Part shown: in pieces, positions 23,253-30,801 of the stretch
How positions within the stretch are numbered: position 1 is the stretch's first letter
Layout: each line of letters starts with the position of its first letter
The notes under the pieces: generated by a model
The model's database searches: none
Seen by the model: only the letters and a program-made list of their open reading frames with translations
What the model was told of the DNA's origin: nothing
Program-made: the position numbers and the translations under genes
Assembly (NCBI RefSeq): GCF_001700505.1
Contig: NZ_MAPV01000114.1
Span: forward strand, 1 to 64,000
Source of the DNA: Streptomyces mutomycini
GTDB taxonomy: Bacteria > Actinomycetota > Actinomycetes > Streptomycetales > Streptomycetaceae
Direction: 5' to 3'
DNA: 64,000 nt

Positions 23253-24989
23253 TTACTTGACCGCGGCCTGGGAGATGTCGAGAACGCCGGTCCAGTCACT
23301 GATGACCACGTTCTTGACGTCCTGGCCGACGAGCCGCTTGTAGACCGGGTGGAAGAGCGGCACCGTCAGCGCCCGCTCGCCGATCCTCTTGTCCAGCGCG
23401 CCCCACCGCTGGGCAGCGGCGTCCAGGTCGGTGAGCTTGTTGATCTCGTCGATCTCCTTGTTGACCGACGCGTCGTTCAGGAAGCCCGTGTTGAAGTTGG
23501 CCCCGTCCTTGACGATCTGGCGTCCGTCGAAGATCGGTGCGAGGAACGGGCCGCCGGAGGGCCAGTCGGCCCCCCAGTGCGCAAGGAAGAAGCCCGGCTC
23601 CTTGGACGCGCTGTGGATGGTGTCGGAGTAGTCGTTGCTCTCCAGGCCCTTGAGCTCGACGGTGATGCCGGCCTTCTTGAGGGCGGCCTGGATCGCGGTC
23701 GCGATCTCCGGGCTGGTCTCGAAGTCCTTGTCGTTGGAGTGCGTGAGGGTGACGGTCAGGCCCTTGGGGTGGCCCGCCTCCTTCAGCAGTTGCCTGGCCT
23801 TCGCGGCGTTGCCCGTCTCGCCCGCCGGGAAGTGGTCGTAGGGCGTGTGGCCGAAGGACTTCTGGTCCGGCAGATAGGTGGTGGCGGGCTCGGCGAGCGA
23901 GGAGCCGCCGGCCGCGTTGATCACGGAGGAGCGGTCGACGGCGTAGGAGATCGCCTGGCGCACCTTCGGGTCGTCGAAGGGCTTCACCTTCGGGTTGAAG
24001 GCGATGTAGTTCGTGTAGCCGAAGTGGCCGGTGCCGACGCGGGCCGCGAGTTCCTTGTCGCCGGAGACCTTGGCGAGCTCGGCCGGGCCGAGGTTGGTGT
24101 CGGTGGTGACGGCCGCGGCGTCGACGCCCTGCGAGGCGGAGAGCCGCTGGTTGATGACGGCGGAGTCCAGGCCGGAGCGTACGTCGATCCTGTCCGGGTA
24201 CGCCTTTCGCTCCTCGTCGGTGGCCGCCGACCAGTGCGGGTTGCGCTCCAGGACGAGCCGCTCGCCGTCGTTCTCGTTCGACACGACCTTGTACGGCCCG
24301 GAGGACACCGGGTGCTCCTCGTACTTGGTGCCCTTGTCCTCGGCCTTCGGCACCGGGGTCGTCTGGGTCTGCGTGGCGAGGTACGGGAACTCGCCCTCGG
24401 GCTTGTTGAGGCGGAAGACGATGGTCTTCTCGTCCGGCACCTCGATCGAGTCGAGGCCCTTCTTGTCCTTGTACGGGCCCTGGTAGTCGGCCCCGCCGAT
24501 CAGCCAGTCACGCAGGTAGGGCGCGCCACCGGACAGTTCGGCGGCGAACGACCGCTCGATGCCGTACTTGATGTCCGCGCTGGTGATCGCCGTGCCGTCC
24601 TCGTACTTCAGCCCGTCCTTGAGGGTGTACGTCCAGACGGTGGCGTTCCTGCTCGGCGTACCCAGGTCGGTGGCCAGGTCGGGGACGACCTCCGCACCTG
24701 CCGCGCCGTTCTCGCGGTTGCGGGTGGTGAGCGTACGGAACACCAGGGAGGGGACGTTGCCGCCGCCGGATGTGTAGAGCCGCGCCGGGTCGAAGTCCTC
24801 CTGCGGATTGCTGTTGAGGACCGTGAGGGTGCCGCCCTTCTGCGGCTCGCCCGAGGCGCCGGAACCGCCGCCGCTTCCTCCGCCGCCGTTGTCCTGAGGG
24901 CCTGCGCAGGCCGCAAGGCCGGCGACCAGGGCGAGACTGACGGCGGCGTTCGTTGCCACGCGGCGCGATATGACGGACGGCTGACTCAT
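23253..24989 (-). CDS. Oligopeptide-binding lipoprotein (SBP family 5)
   Basis: A 578-residue extracellular solute-binding protein. The lipoprotein signal ends at LAAC near residue 28 and is followed by a Gly/Ser-rich linker. KGGTLTVLNSNP, TYTLKDGLKYEDGTAITSAD and FDDPKVRQAISYAVDR are characteristic of family 5 peptide binders. It captures peptides for the transporter encoded downstream in the same operon (binding protein, DppC, DppB, ATPase). Start ATG 24989. The ligand cannot be told from sequence. This is not the BldK locus as far as can be seen. Confidence 0.9.
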   Translation of the reverse strand: MSQPSVISRRVATNAAVSLALVAGLAACAGPQDNGGGGSGGGSGASGEPQKGGTLTVLNSNPQEDFDPARLYTSGGGNVPSLVFRTLTTRNRENGAAGAEVVPDLATDLGTPSRNATVWTYTLKDGLKYEDGTAITSADIKYGIERSFAAELSGGAPYLRDWLIGGADYQGPYKDKKGLDSIEVPDEKTIVFRLNKPEGEFPYLATQTQTTPVPKAEDKGTKYEEHPVSSGPYKVVSNENDGERLVLERNPHWSAATDEERKAYPDRIDVRSGLDSAVINQRLSASQGVDAAAVTTDTNLGPAELAKVSGDKELAARVGTGHFGYTNYIAFNPKVKPFDDPKVRQAISYAVDRSSVINAAGGSSLAEPATTYLPDQKSFGHTPYDHFPAGETGNAAKARQLLKEAGHPKGLTVTLTHSNDKDFETSPEIATAIQAALKKAGITVELKGLESNDYSDTIHSASKEPGFFLAHWGADWPSGGPFLAPIFDGRQIVKDGANFNTGFLNDASVNKEIDEINKLTDLDAAAQRWGALDKRIGERALTVPLFHPVYKRLVGQDVKNVVISDWTGVLDISQAAVK

Positions 24990-25187
24990 CGGAAGATGAC
25001 CTCTCGGTGTGCTGCGGCAGGGAGGAAGGGATGCCCGTGCGGGCGCAGCGGGTCCCGCCCCGGTGAGGGGAAGGGGACCGGATACCGAAGTGCCGCGCCT
25101 GCGGACGGAATACGCCCGGGCGCGGCAGAGGAGGAGCCGAGGAGCCGGAAGGGGCTCGTCAGGGGCCGACGCGCGCTCGAGCAGGCG
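24990..25187 (-). other. Long 5' leader of the peptide transporter operon with hairpins
   Basis: Between the leader ORF stop and the binding-protein start lie about 200 nt without a gene. A GACGC...GCGTC stem enclosing GCTCGAGC begins at the leader stop codon. A second perfect 8-bp stem, GCCGCGCC/GGCGCGGC, occupies 25092-25126. This arrangement (short ORF, then alternative stems, then the gene) is what an attenuator looks like, but no alternative pairing was worked out. Confidence 0.4.
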
Positions 25188-25283
25188 TCAGCGACAGAGA
25201 ACGTCGGCTACGCAGTGCCCGGCCACGCCGAGGAGCGCCAGCTCAAGGGCGGCGCGCTCGGAGGATGCTGGGCTGCGTGACAT
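25188..25283 (-). CDS. Leaderless 31-residue ORF, candidate attenuator leader peptide
   Basis: ATG 25283 opens a 31-codon frame ending ...GHCVADVLCR and TGA at 25188. There is no ribosome binding site, but a promoter with TTGACA and CATATT spaced by 18 nt ends 7 nt before the ATG, so transcription should start at the start codon. The peptide has cysteine codons at positions 24 and 30. Streptomyces has leader peptides ending in a His...Cys-Arg pattern ahead of sulfur or amino-acid genes; this one resembles them loosely. It precedes the oligopeptide transporter operon, so control by charged tRNA-Cys is a testable guess. Confidence 0.5.
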   Translation of the reverse strand: MSRSPASSERAALELALLGVAGHCVADVLCR

Positions 25284-25290
25284 GCGGAGA

Positions 25291-25320
25291 AATATGGACG
25301 CCCCCTGCCCCGGATGTCAA
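25291..25320 (-). promoter_or_regulatory. Sigma-70 type promoter of the peptide transporter operon
   Basis: On the minus strand TTGACA (25320-25315), an 18-nt spacer and CATATT (25296-25291) form a near-consensus HrdB-type promoter. The ATG at 25283 lies where transcription should begin, implying a leaderless mRNA. Confidence 0.65.
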
Positions 25321-25373
25321 CGCGCGATGAGACACCCGTCCCAGCATACGGACAACGCACCCTCGGGCCGGGC

Positions 25374-26717
25374 TCAACTGCCCGGATACACCCAGGGGTT
25401 GGGGCGACACTTGATGCCGTCCAGATTCAGGGTCTTGGTCTGCTGCTGCATCACGGGCGCCAGGGCGCCAGGGGTGCTGCAGCTCACGTGGTTGTGACCC
25501 AGCCGGTGGCCGACCTCGTGGTTGATCAGCATCTGACGGTAGGCCAGGAGCTTGTCCGCCCCGAAGGTCGAGGCACCCTGCGCCCAGCGGTACGCGTTGA
25601 TCATCACCCGGTCGGTGGCGGCCGAGTCGCAGGAGACGTTGTCCTCGGTGGTGTCCAGGCCGGACTTCTCGCACCAGACCGCCGTGGTTCCGGGGCTCGC
25701 GAGAGTGATCACGAAAGCGGGCTCGCCGGACGAGATCCGCTCGAAGGTCATGGCGCCGTTGTGCGCCCAGCTGCGGTCGTCGTTCAGCGTCTTCTGCACC
25801 GCGTCGGCGAAGAGCGCGGAATCGAGACCCAGGCCCTGCTCGACATCGATCCGGTAGCGGTACTTCTGGCCCTTGCCCGGCGCCTTGGCGAGCCCGGGCA
25901 CCGCCTCGAACTTCCCGGAGGCCTTCAGGTCGGGCGCCAGCGGGAAGGCGGTGGCCATCTTCTGCGCGTACGACAGGGGCTTACCCTCCTGCCGGTGCGC
26001 CTCGGGGGCCGCCCGGTCCAGCGAGCGGGAGGCGTCCCCGGAATCCTGCCGGCCGGCTCCTGCGGCCTGCGGGCCGTCCGTCCCGCTGCCGGAGTCCTGC
26101 GCCACCTGACCGGCCACCACCACCGCGAGCACCGTCGTGACTGCGGCGGCCGCGATCCCGGTGAACGCACGGCCCTTGCCGCCCTTCGCCCCCGGGCCGC
26201 CTCCGTCGTCCGCGACGTCGTCAAGACCTTCGGGGCCCCCGGGGGTGCGGACCGTGCTCTCGGGCGTGACCGGCGGTCCGGGACGCGAAGGGGCGGTGTC
26301 GAACGCCTCCAGGAACTCCCTGCGCGGACCCGGTATCAGCGCGGCACCGCCGGTCTGCGGCCCGGTCGTCCGGCGCCCGGCGGCCTGCTGCCGGGCGATG
26401 GCGGCCTGCCCCGCCCGGAACACCTCCTGGCTGCCCGGACCGGCCGGATCCGGCCGGCCGCCGTACTGCGGCTGCGGCCCGGTTCCCCAGCCGCCGCCCG
26501 GCTCACGCTGTTCGGGGTGTCCGCCGCGCACCTGCTGCGCGTCGCGGAACGGGCTGTGTCCGCCCCTCGGGAGCGGCGTGGCGGAGTCCCGCCCGCGTCG
26601 GCCGGTACCCCGCTCCGCACCCGCGCCCGTGGAGGCACCGGGCTCCGTACCCGCACCCGTGGAGGCACCGGTTTCGCTCCGGGTGGCCTCGGGCCCCCTT
26701 CGGCTGTGTCGTCCCAC
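25374..26717 (-). CDS. DUF3152 protein, predicted zinc metalloprotease-like, membrane-anchored
   Basis: A 447-residue protein. The first ~190 residues are low-complexity and rich in Gly, Pro, Arg and Gln, then comes one transmembrane segment (TGIAAAAVTTVLAVVVAG, near 196). The outer domain matches DUF3152 and contains HEVGHRLGHNH at residues 400-410, an HExxHxxxH pattern like metzincin zinc proteases, plus four cysteines. Protease activity is inferred from that motif only. Start GTG 26717 lies 8 bp after the hydrolase gene, so they form an operon. M. tuberculosis has the orthologue beside moeZ (Rv3207c, from memory); here the glycan and peptide-transport clusters lie between them. Confidence 0.8.
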   Translation of the reverse strand: MGRHSRRGPEATRSETGASTGAGTEPGASTGAGAERGTGRRGRDSATPLPRGGHSPFRDAQQVRGGHPEQREPGGGWGTGPQPQYGGRPDPAGPGSQEVFRAGQAAIARQQAAGRRTTGPQTGGAALIPGPRREFLEAFDTAPSRPGPPVTPESTVRTPGGPEGLDDVADDGGGPGAKGGKGRAFTGIAAAAVTTVLAVVVAGQVAQDSGSGTDGPQAAGAGRQDSGDASRSLDRAAPEAHRQEGKPLSYAQKMATAFPLAPDLKASGKFEAVPGLAKAPGKGQKYRYRIDVEQGLGLDSALFADAVQKTLNDDRSWAHNGAMTFERISSGEPAFVITLASPGTTAVWCEKSGLDTTEDNVSCDSAATDRVMINAYRWAQGASTFGADKLLAYRQMLINHEVGHRLGHNHVSCSTPGALAPVMQQQTKTLNLDGIKCRPNPWVYPGS

Positions 26718-26725
26718 GCCCCGGA

Positions 26726-27691
26726 TCAGCTCCCGCCGCGTTCGTCGAGCAGTTCCCGGAAGGCCTGGGCGACCGCCTCCGGGTACTCCATCATCGCCAC
26801 GTGCCCGGCCTCGGGCAGTGTCAGCAGGCGCGAGTCGCGGAAGGCCGCGGACGCCCTGCGTGCCATCCGGAACGAGACGAGCTGGTCACGTCCGCCGTAC
26901 ACGAGCAGGGTCGGTGCCAGCACCCGCTCGGCCTGGCGCCACAGCCCGTGCTGCCCTCCCAGTGTGTAGGCATCGACGATGCCCCGTGCCGAGCGGGTCA
27001 TGGCGTCCCAGAAGTACGGCAGTTCCAGCCGGCGCTCCATCTCGGCCACCGCGTGGCGGAAGGCTTCGTCGGAGATTCGTGCCGGATCGCCGTAACAGAG
27101 TGCCATGGCGCCACGGGTGCGCTGCTCCGCGGTCCACCCACGGGTGAGCCGGGCGAACAGGGAAGCGACGCCCGGAACCGCGAGCATCGCCGTCGGCACG
27201 GCGGGCCGCTGGACCCGGATCTCGGGCAGGGCAGGGGAGATCAGCGTCAGTGTGCGCACCAGATCGGGCCTGACGGCCGCGACCCGGGTGGCAACGGCGC
27301 CACCCAGAGAATTACCGAAAAGGTGAACCGGCCCACGCCCCCCGGCGTCCAGGAGCCGGATCACCGCCCGGGCGTGTCCGGTGACGGAGTAGTTGCCGTC
27401 GTCGGGCGGCGGGGAGTCCCCGAAACCGGGCAGATCGACCGCCTCGCAGTGGAGGGCGTCGGCCAGCAGCGGCATCATGGCCGACCAGTTCTGCGAGGAG
27501 CCTCCCAGGCCGTGCACGAAGAGGGCGGGCGCGGGTCCCGCCGCCCGCGCCGGCCGGGACCGGACGGTCAGGGAGAGGCCGGCCAGTGCGACGGAGCGCA
27601 GTTCCTCCCCCTCCGCGACCCGGACGGCACTCACCGTGGGCGCCACCGCGGCGGCGGCGGCGTGGATACCGGGGAGCTCGGTCGAAGACAT
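26726..27691 (-). CDS. Alpha/beta-fold hydrolase
   Basis: A 321-residue single-domain hydrolase. The oxyanion strand reads VHGLGGSSQNW, the nucleophile elbow FGNSLGG, the acid YGGRDQLV and the catalytic histidine PEAGHVAMMEYP, so all catalytic residues are present. The family covers esterases, C-C hydrolases and others; the substrate is not visible. No secretion signal. ATG 27691; the DUF3152 gene follows after 8 bp, suggesting co-transcription. A 110-bp gap separates it from the divergent acidic-protein gene. Confidence 0.85.
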   Translation of the reverse strand: MSSTELPGIHAAAAAVAPTVSAVRVAEGEELRSVALAGLSLTVRSRPARAAGPAPALFVHGLGGSSQNWSAMMPLLADALHCEAVDLPGFGDSPPPDDGNYSVTGHARAVIRLLDAGGRGPVHLFGNSLGGAVATRVAAVRPDLVRTLTLISPALPEIRVQRPAVPTAMLAVPGVASLFARLTRGWTAEQRTRGAMALCYGDPARISDEAFRHAVAEMERRLELPYFWDAMTRSARGIVDAYTLGGQHGLWRQAERVLAPTLLVYGGRDQLVSFRMARRASAAFRDSRLLTLPEAGHVAMMEYPEAVAQAFRELLDERGGS

Positions 27692-27801
27692 GCGGCAATG
27701 TTACGAGATGATCACGCGGTGGTTCCTGTGTTCGCGGTCACAGGCCGCATAGCGCCCCCCGGGCGTTGCTCCTAGGCTGCAAGTGAAGGAAGGGAGCCAC
27801 C

Positions 27802-28017
27802 ATGACGGTCGACCCGACCGACCCGGAGACCTTCGAGGATCCCCAGCCCGACGAACCGGACCCCGAAGCTCCCGAAGCCGACACCGCGGAACAGCAGGCA
27901 GCCGTCCGGCCGGAGCGCGACGAACCGCTCAGCGGAATCGACCGCGACGCCGCCGACGAGGCGGATGCGGCGGAGCAGGCCCGCGTTGTGACACAGGATG
28001 AGGACGATTACCGGTAG
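27802..28017 (+). CDS. Small acidic protein, function unknown
   Basis: A 71-residue protein, mostly Asp, Glu, Pro and Ala, with no hydrophobic segment; probably disordered. It ends EDDYR. Start ATG 27802 has AAGGGAG 6 nt upstream. It sits in the divergent interval with the alpha/beta-hydrolase gene and upstream of the TetR gene. The strong ribosome binding site and streptomycete codon use support a real gene. No family was recognised. Confidence 0.65.
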   Translation: MTVDPTDPETFEDPQPDEPDPEAPEADTAEQQAAVRPERDEPLSGIDRDAADEADAAEQARVVTQDEDDYR

Positions 28018-28185
28018 ATCGCACCGCTTTGCGGCACAGAACGGTGCATCTGCGGCTGTCGCAGGCGTCCGGTCCGTGAAATTCTCTGTCCGCGCCGCGC
28101 ACACCCGGGTTACTCAAAAGTACGATGGCCCGACGGCGCAGCGTGCACGGTACGACTGTGTTCGATCACGAATTTGGGAGGCGGC

Positions 28186-28827
28186 GTGACAGCCATCGAG
28201 CAGACAGAGGCGGCGCGCCCGCGGGGCACCCGGCTGCCCCGCCGTGCCCGCCGCAATCAGCTGCTGGGCGCCGCGCAGGAGGTCTTCGTCGCCCAGGGCT
28301 ACCACGCCGCGGCGATGGACGACATCGCCGAGCGGGCCGGCGTCAGCAAGCCGGTGCTCTACCAGCACTTCCCCGGCAAGCTCGAGCTCTACCTCGCCCT
28401 CCTCGACCAGCACTGCGAGTCACTGCTCCAGGCGGTCCGTACGGCGCTCGCCTCGACCACGGACAACAAGCTGCGCGTCGAGGCGACGATGGACGCCTAC
28501 TTCGCGTACGTGGAGGAGGAGGGCGGCGCCTTCCGGCTGGTCTTCGAGTCTGACCTCACCAACGAGCCGGCGGTCCGCGAGAGGGTCGACCGGGTCTCGC
28601 TGCAGTGCGCGGAGGCCATCTCCGACGTCATCGCGGGTGACACGGGGCTGTCCCAGGACGAATCGATGCTGCTCGCGGTCGGCCTCGGCGGCGTCTCCCA
28701 GGTCGTCGCGCGCTACTGGCTCTCCAGCCCGTCCGGCATCCCACGCGACTCCGCCGTGCAGCTGCTGACCTCGCTCGCCTGGCGCGGCATCGCGGGATTC
28801 CCGCTGCACGGCACCGATCAGCACTGA
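28186..28827 (+). CDS. TetR-family transcriptional regulator
   Basis: A 213-residue regulator. The helix-turn-helix covers roughly residues 20-65, with AAQEVFVAQGYHAAAMDDIAERAGVSKPVLYQHF as its core. Start GTG 28186 is chosen because GGGAGG lies 5 nt upstream; an in-frame start at 28174 lacks this. The conserved pairing with DUF3107 immediately downstream matches Rv3208-Rv3208A of M. tuberculosis as remembered. The ligand and targets are unknown; self-regulation is usual for the family. Confidence 0.88.
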   Translation: MTAIEQTEAARPRGTRLPRRARRNQLLGAAQEVFVAQGYHAAAMDDIAERAGVSKPVLYQHFPGKLELYLALLDQHCESLLQAVRTALASTTDNKLRVEATMDAYFAYVEEEGGAFRLVFESDLTNEPAVRERVDRVSLQCAEAISDVIAGDTGLSQDESMLLAVGLGGVSQVVARYWLSSPSGIPRDSAVQLLTSLAWRGIAGFPLHGTDQH

Positions 28828-28962
28828 GCCCGGCACCGGCCGGGGCCGGTGTTCGCTGCGGGCGTTGCCGGTCGACCCGTGGTCCGTCCCTTCACCGGGC
28901 TAATGTGTGCTGCGTACGGCGCGGTTCACCGCGCATAGACGGACCGTCGGAGGGACATAGCC

Positions 28963-29190
28963 GTGGAGGTCAAGATCGGGGTGCAGCACACGCCCCGCGA
29001 GATCGTTCTGGAGAGCGGGCTTTCCGCCGAAGAGGTCGAGAGCGCGGTCGGCGAGGCGCTCGGCGGCAAGGCGCAGCTGCTCAGCCTCACGGACGACAAG
29101 GGCCGCAAGGTCCTGGTGCCGGCCGACAGGATCGCGTACGTGGAGATCGGCGAGCCCAGCACCCGGCGAGTGGGATTCGGCGCGCTGTAG
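28963..29190 (+). CDS. DUF3107 (TB9.4-type) small conserved protein
   Basis: A 75-residue protein whose sequence (MEVKIGVQHTPREI..., ending RVGFGAL) is the actinobacterial DUF3107 family. Start GTG 28963, with GGAGGG 8 nt upstream. Its function is not known. It lies after the TetR gene and is closed by a very strong terminator, so it may have its own promoter in the 135-bp gap. Confidence 0.85.
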   Translation: MEVKIGVQHTPREIVLESGLSAEEVESAVGEALGGKAQLLSLTDDKGRKVLVPADRIAYVEIGEPSTRRVGFGAL

Positions 29191-29212
29191 CCCGCGCGAC
29201 GCGGCAGCACAG

Positions 29213-29248
29213 GTGGAGGCCCGGCGGAAGATTCCGCCGGGCCTCCAC
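29213..29248 (+). terminator. Strong intrinsic terminator after DUF3107
   Basis: A 16-bp perfect stem (GTGGAGGCCCGGCGGA and its complement) with a 4-nt loop is followed by GCTTTCTT, a short T-rich tail. This is the most classical terminator in the window. Confidence 0.9.
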
Positions 29249-29384
29249 GCTTTCTTCCCCGGATCCGCTTGCGATCTTTCCCTCGGTGGGGTTCACCGGA
29301 GCCGCGAAGGGTTGTATCCCGCAGGCCACGGGTAGGACCGGCTAAGACCGACCGACTCCACGCCGTCAAGCGAGGTGACGCACT

Positions 29385-29657
29385 GTGCTCCTGGAATCCA
29401 TCAGCTCCGTCGTGCTCGGACTCGCCCTGTCCTGGGTCGCGCTCCGCTCACTGTCCGGCCGGCTCCCGTCCCCCCGCGTGGTGTTCGTCACGGGTGGCCT
29501 GGGCGCCCTGTTCGGCGCGTATCTGACCCATTCGACACTGGGCTCCGGCCATGTCCTGGCGACGCCCACGGGCGCCTTGCTCGTCGGGGCGGTGACCCTG
29601 TCGCTGCTGATCCGGACGCGGGGCCGCCGACCGGTGCGGTCGGCGGCGGCCCAGTAG
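29385..29657 (+). CDS. Small membrane protein with about three hydrophobic segments
   Basis: A 90-residue protein. Hydrophobic stretches are near residues 8-22, 33-53 and 60-77, and the tail is Arg-rich, so it should end inside the cell. Start GTG 29385, with GAGGTGA about 8 nt upstream. It resembles the small transglycosylase-associated/GlsB membrane proteins in size and layout, but the resemblance is weak. It is convergent with the ferritin-like gene, separated by only 14 bp. Confidence 0.65.
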   Translation: MLLESISSVVLGLALSWVALRSLSGRLPSPRVVFVTGGLGALFGAYLTHSTLGSGHVLATPTGALLVGAVTLSLLIRTRGRRPVRSAAAQ

Positions 29658-29671
29658 GGCCCGGGCACCCG

Positions 29672-30418
29672 TCAGGCGGCGAGACCGAGCGCTGCCATGC
29701 GCTTGGTGTGCGCCTCGGTGATCCGGGAGAACATCCGGCCGACCTCGGCCAGGTCGAAGCCGTCCGCCACGCCGCCCACCAGCATCGTGGACAGGGCGTC
29801 GCGGTCGGCGACCACGCGCTGCGCCTGCGAGAGCGCCTCCCCCATCAGCCTGCGCGCCCACAGGGCGAGCCTGCCGCCGACCCGGGGCTCCGCCTCGATG
29901 GCGGCCCGTACCTTCTCGACCGCGAAGTTCCCGTGGCCCGTGTCGTCGAGCACGGACAGGACGAGGGAGCGGGTGTCCATGTCCAGGCGTGCGGCGATCT
30001 CCCGGTAGAAGTCGCTTGCGATCGAGTCGCCGACGTACGCCTTGACCAGGCCCTCCAGCCAGTCCGACGGTGCCGTCTGGCGGTGGAAGTCGTCCAGCGG
30101 CTTGGCGAACGGCTCCATGGCAGCGGTCGGCTGCTCCTCGATGGCAGTCAGCCGGTCGGTCAGCTTCTCGAAATGATGGAATTCCGCGGACGCCATCTTT
30201 GCCAGTGCCGCCTTGTCACCGAGTGTCGGCGCGAGTTTCGCGTCCTCGGCGAGCCGCTCGAAGGCCGCGAGTTCCCCGTAGGCGAGCGCGCCGAGCAGAT
30301 CCACGACCGCGGCGTGGTACTGCGGGTCGGCGGACGCGGTGGCCCAGTCCTGGGCGGCGATTCCGGTCGGTGCGGGCACTGCGTCGGATGCTTCAGTGGC
30401 GTTGTCAGGCGTCTCCAT
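29672..30418 (-). CDS. Ferritin-like (MiaE-type) di-iron protein
   Basis: A 248-residue helical protein. The order of acidic and histidine residues (GELAAFERLAEDA, SAEFHHFEKL, DSIASDFYREI, DDTGHGNFA) fits a ferritin-like four-helix bundle that binds two irons through Glu and His. The family, remembered as tRNA-hydroxylase MiaE-like (PF13794), has an orthologue next to rhlE in M. tuberculosis (Rv3210c). An oxygen-dependent hydroxylase role is an inference. Start ATG 30418 is chosen over longer frames because the homology begins here. It diverges from the RNA helicase gene. Confidence 0.78.
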   Translation of the reverse strand: METPDNATEASDAVPAPTGIAAQDWATASADPQYHAAVVDLLGALAYGELAAFERLAEDAKLAPTLGDKAALAKMASAEFHHFEKLTDRLTAIEEQPTAAMEPFAKPLDDFHRQTAPSDWLEGLVKAYVGDSIASDFYREIAARLDMDTRSLVLSVLDDTGHGNFAVEKVRAAIEAEPRVGGRLALWARRLMGEALSQAQRVVADRDALSTMLVGGVADGFDLAEVGRMFSRITEAHTKRMAALGLAA

Positions 30419-30801
30419 GGAGCGCAGAATAGCCCGCCCGGCACCGGGCCCCGGGGCCCGGTCGGCAGGAGACGTCACACCGTTCCGATGAATTCGCCCA
30501 ACACGCATGCGCGAATCCGGGGTACAGTGGTATTGCGCTTACTGAGCATTTGCTGTGCCAGAAGCGCGAAATTGAATGAGGATGCCCGGTCGGTGGCCCG
30601 ATCGGCTCCGACCCGACAGCCCTCCACGCCGGGCGTACACCATGTACGACCGCAGATGAGGGGCCCCCTCAGCGGCACGAGCGCTCGAGCGACGGCAGTG
30701 GTCCCGCGCCACCCGGCCCATCCACGGCCGGATGACCAACCCCGGCACGGTACGACCCCCAGCGTTCGCCTCGGGCCGCGTCTCACAGAAGAGGCAGCAC
30801 C
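30419..30801. other. Divergent intergenic region upstream of the RNA helicase gene
   Basis: A 383-bp region without a supported gene. It is locally less GC-rich near 30485-30600 (TATTGCGCTTACTGAGCATTTGCTG, GAAATTGAATGAGG), where promoters for both directions probably lie. The helicase mRNA likely has a long 5' leader, as often seen for cold-inducible DEAD-box genes. A long minus-strand open frame crosses the region and the helicase gene but is an antisense shadow. Confidence 0.5.

Noticed and set aside
23253-24989. BldK developmental peptide transporter
   Set aside because: Gene order (fused dual ATPase, one binding protein) and absence of bldK features do not support it; the binding protein is only family level.
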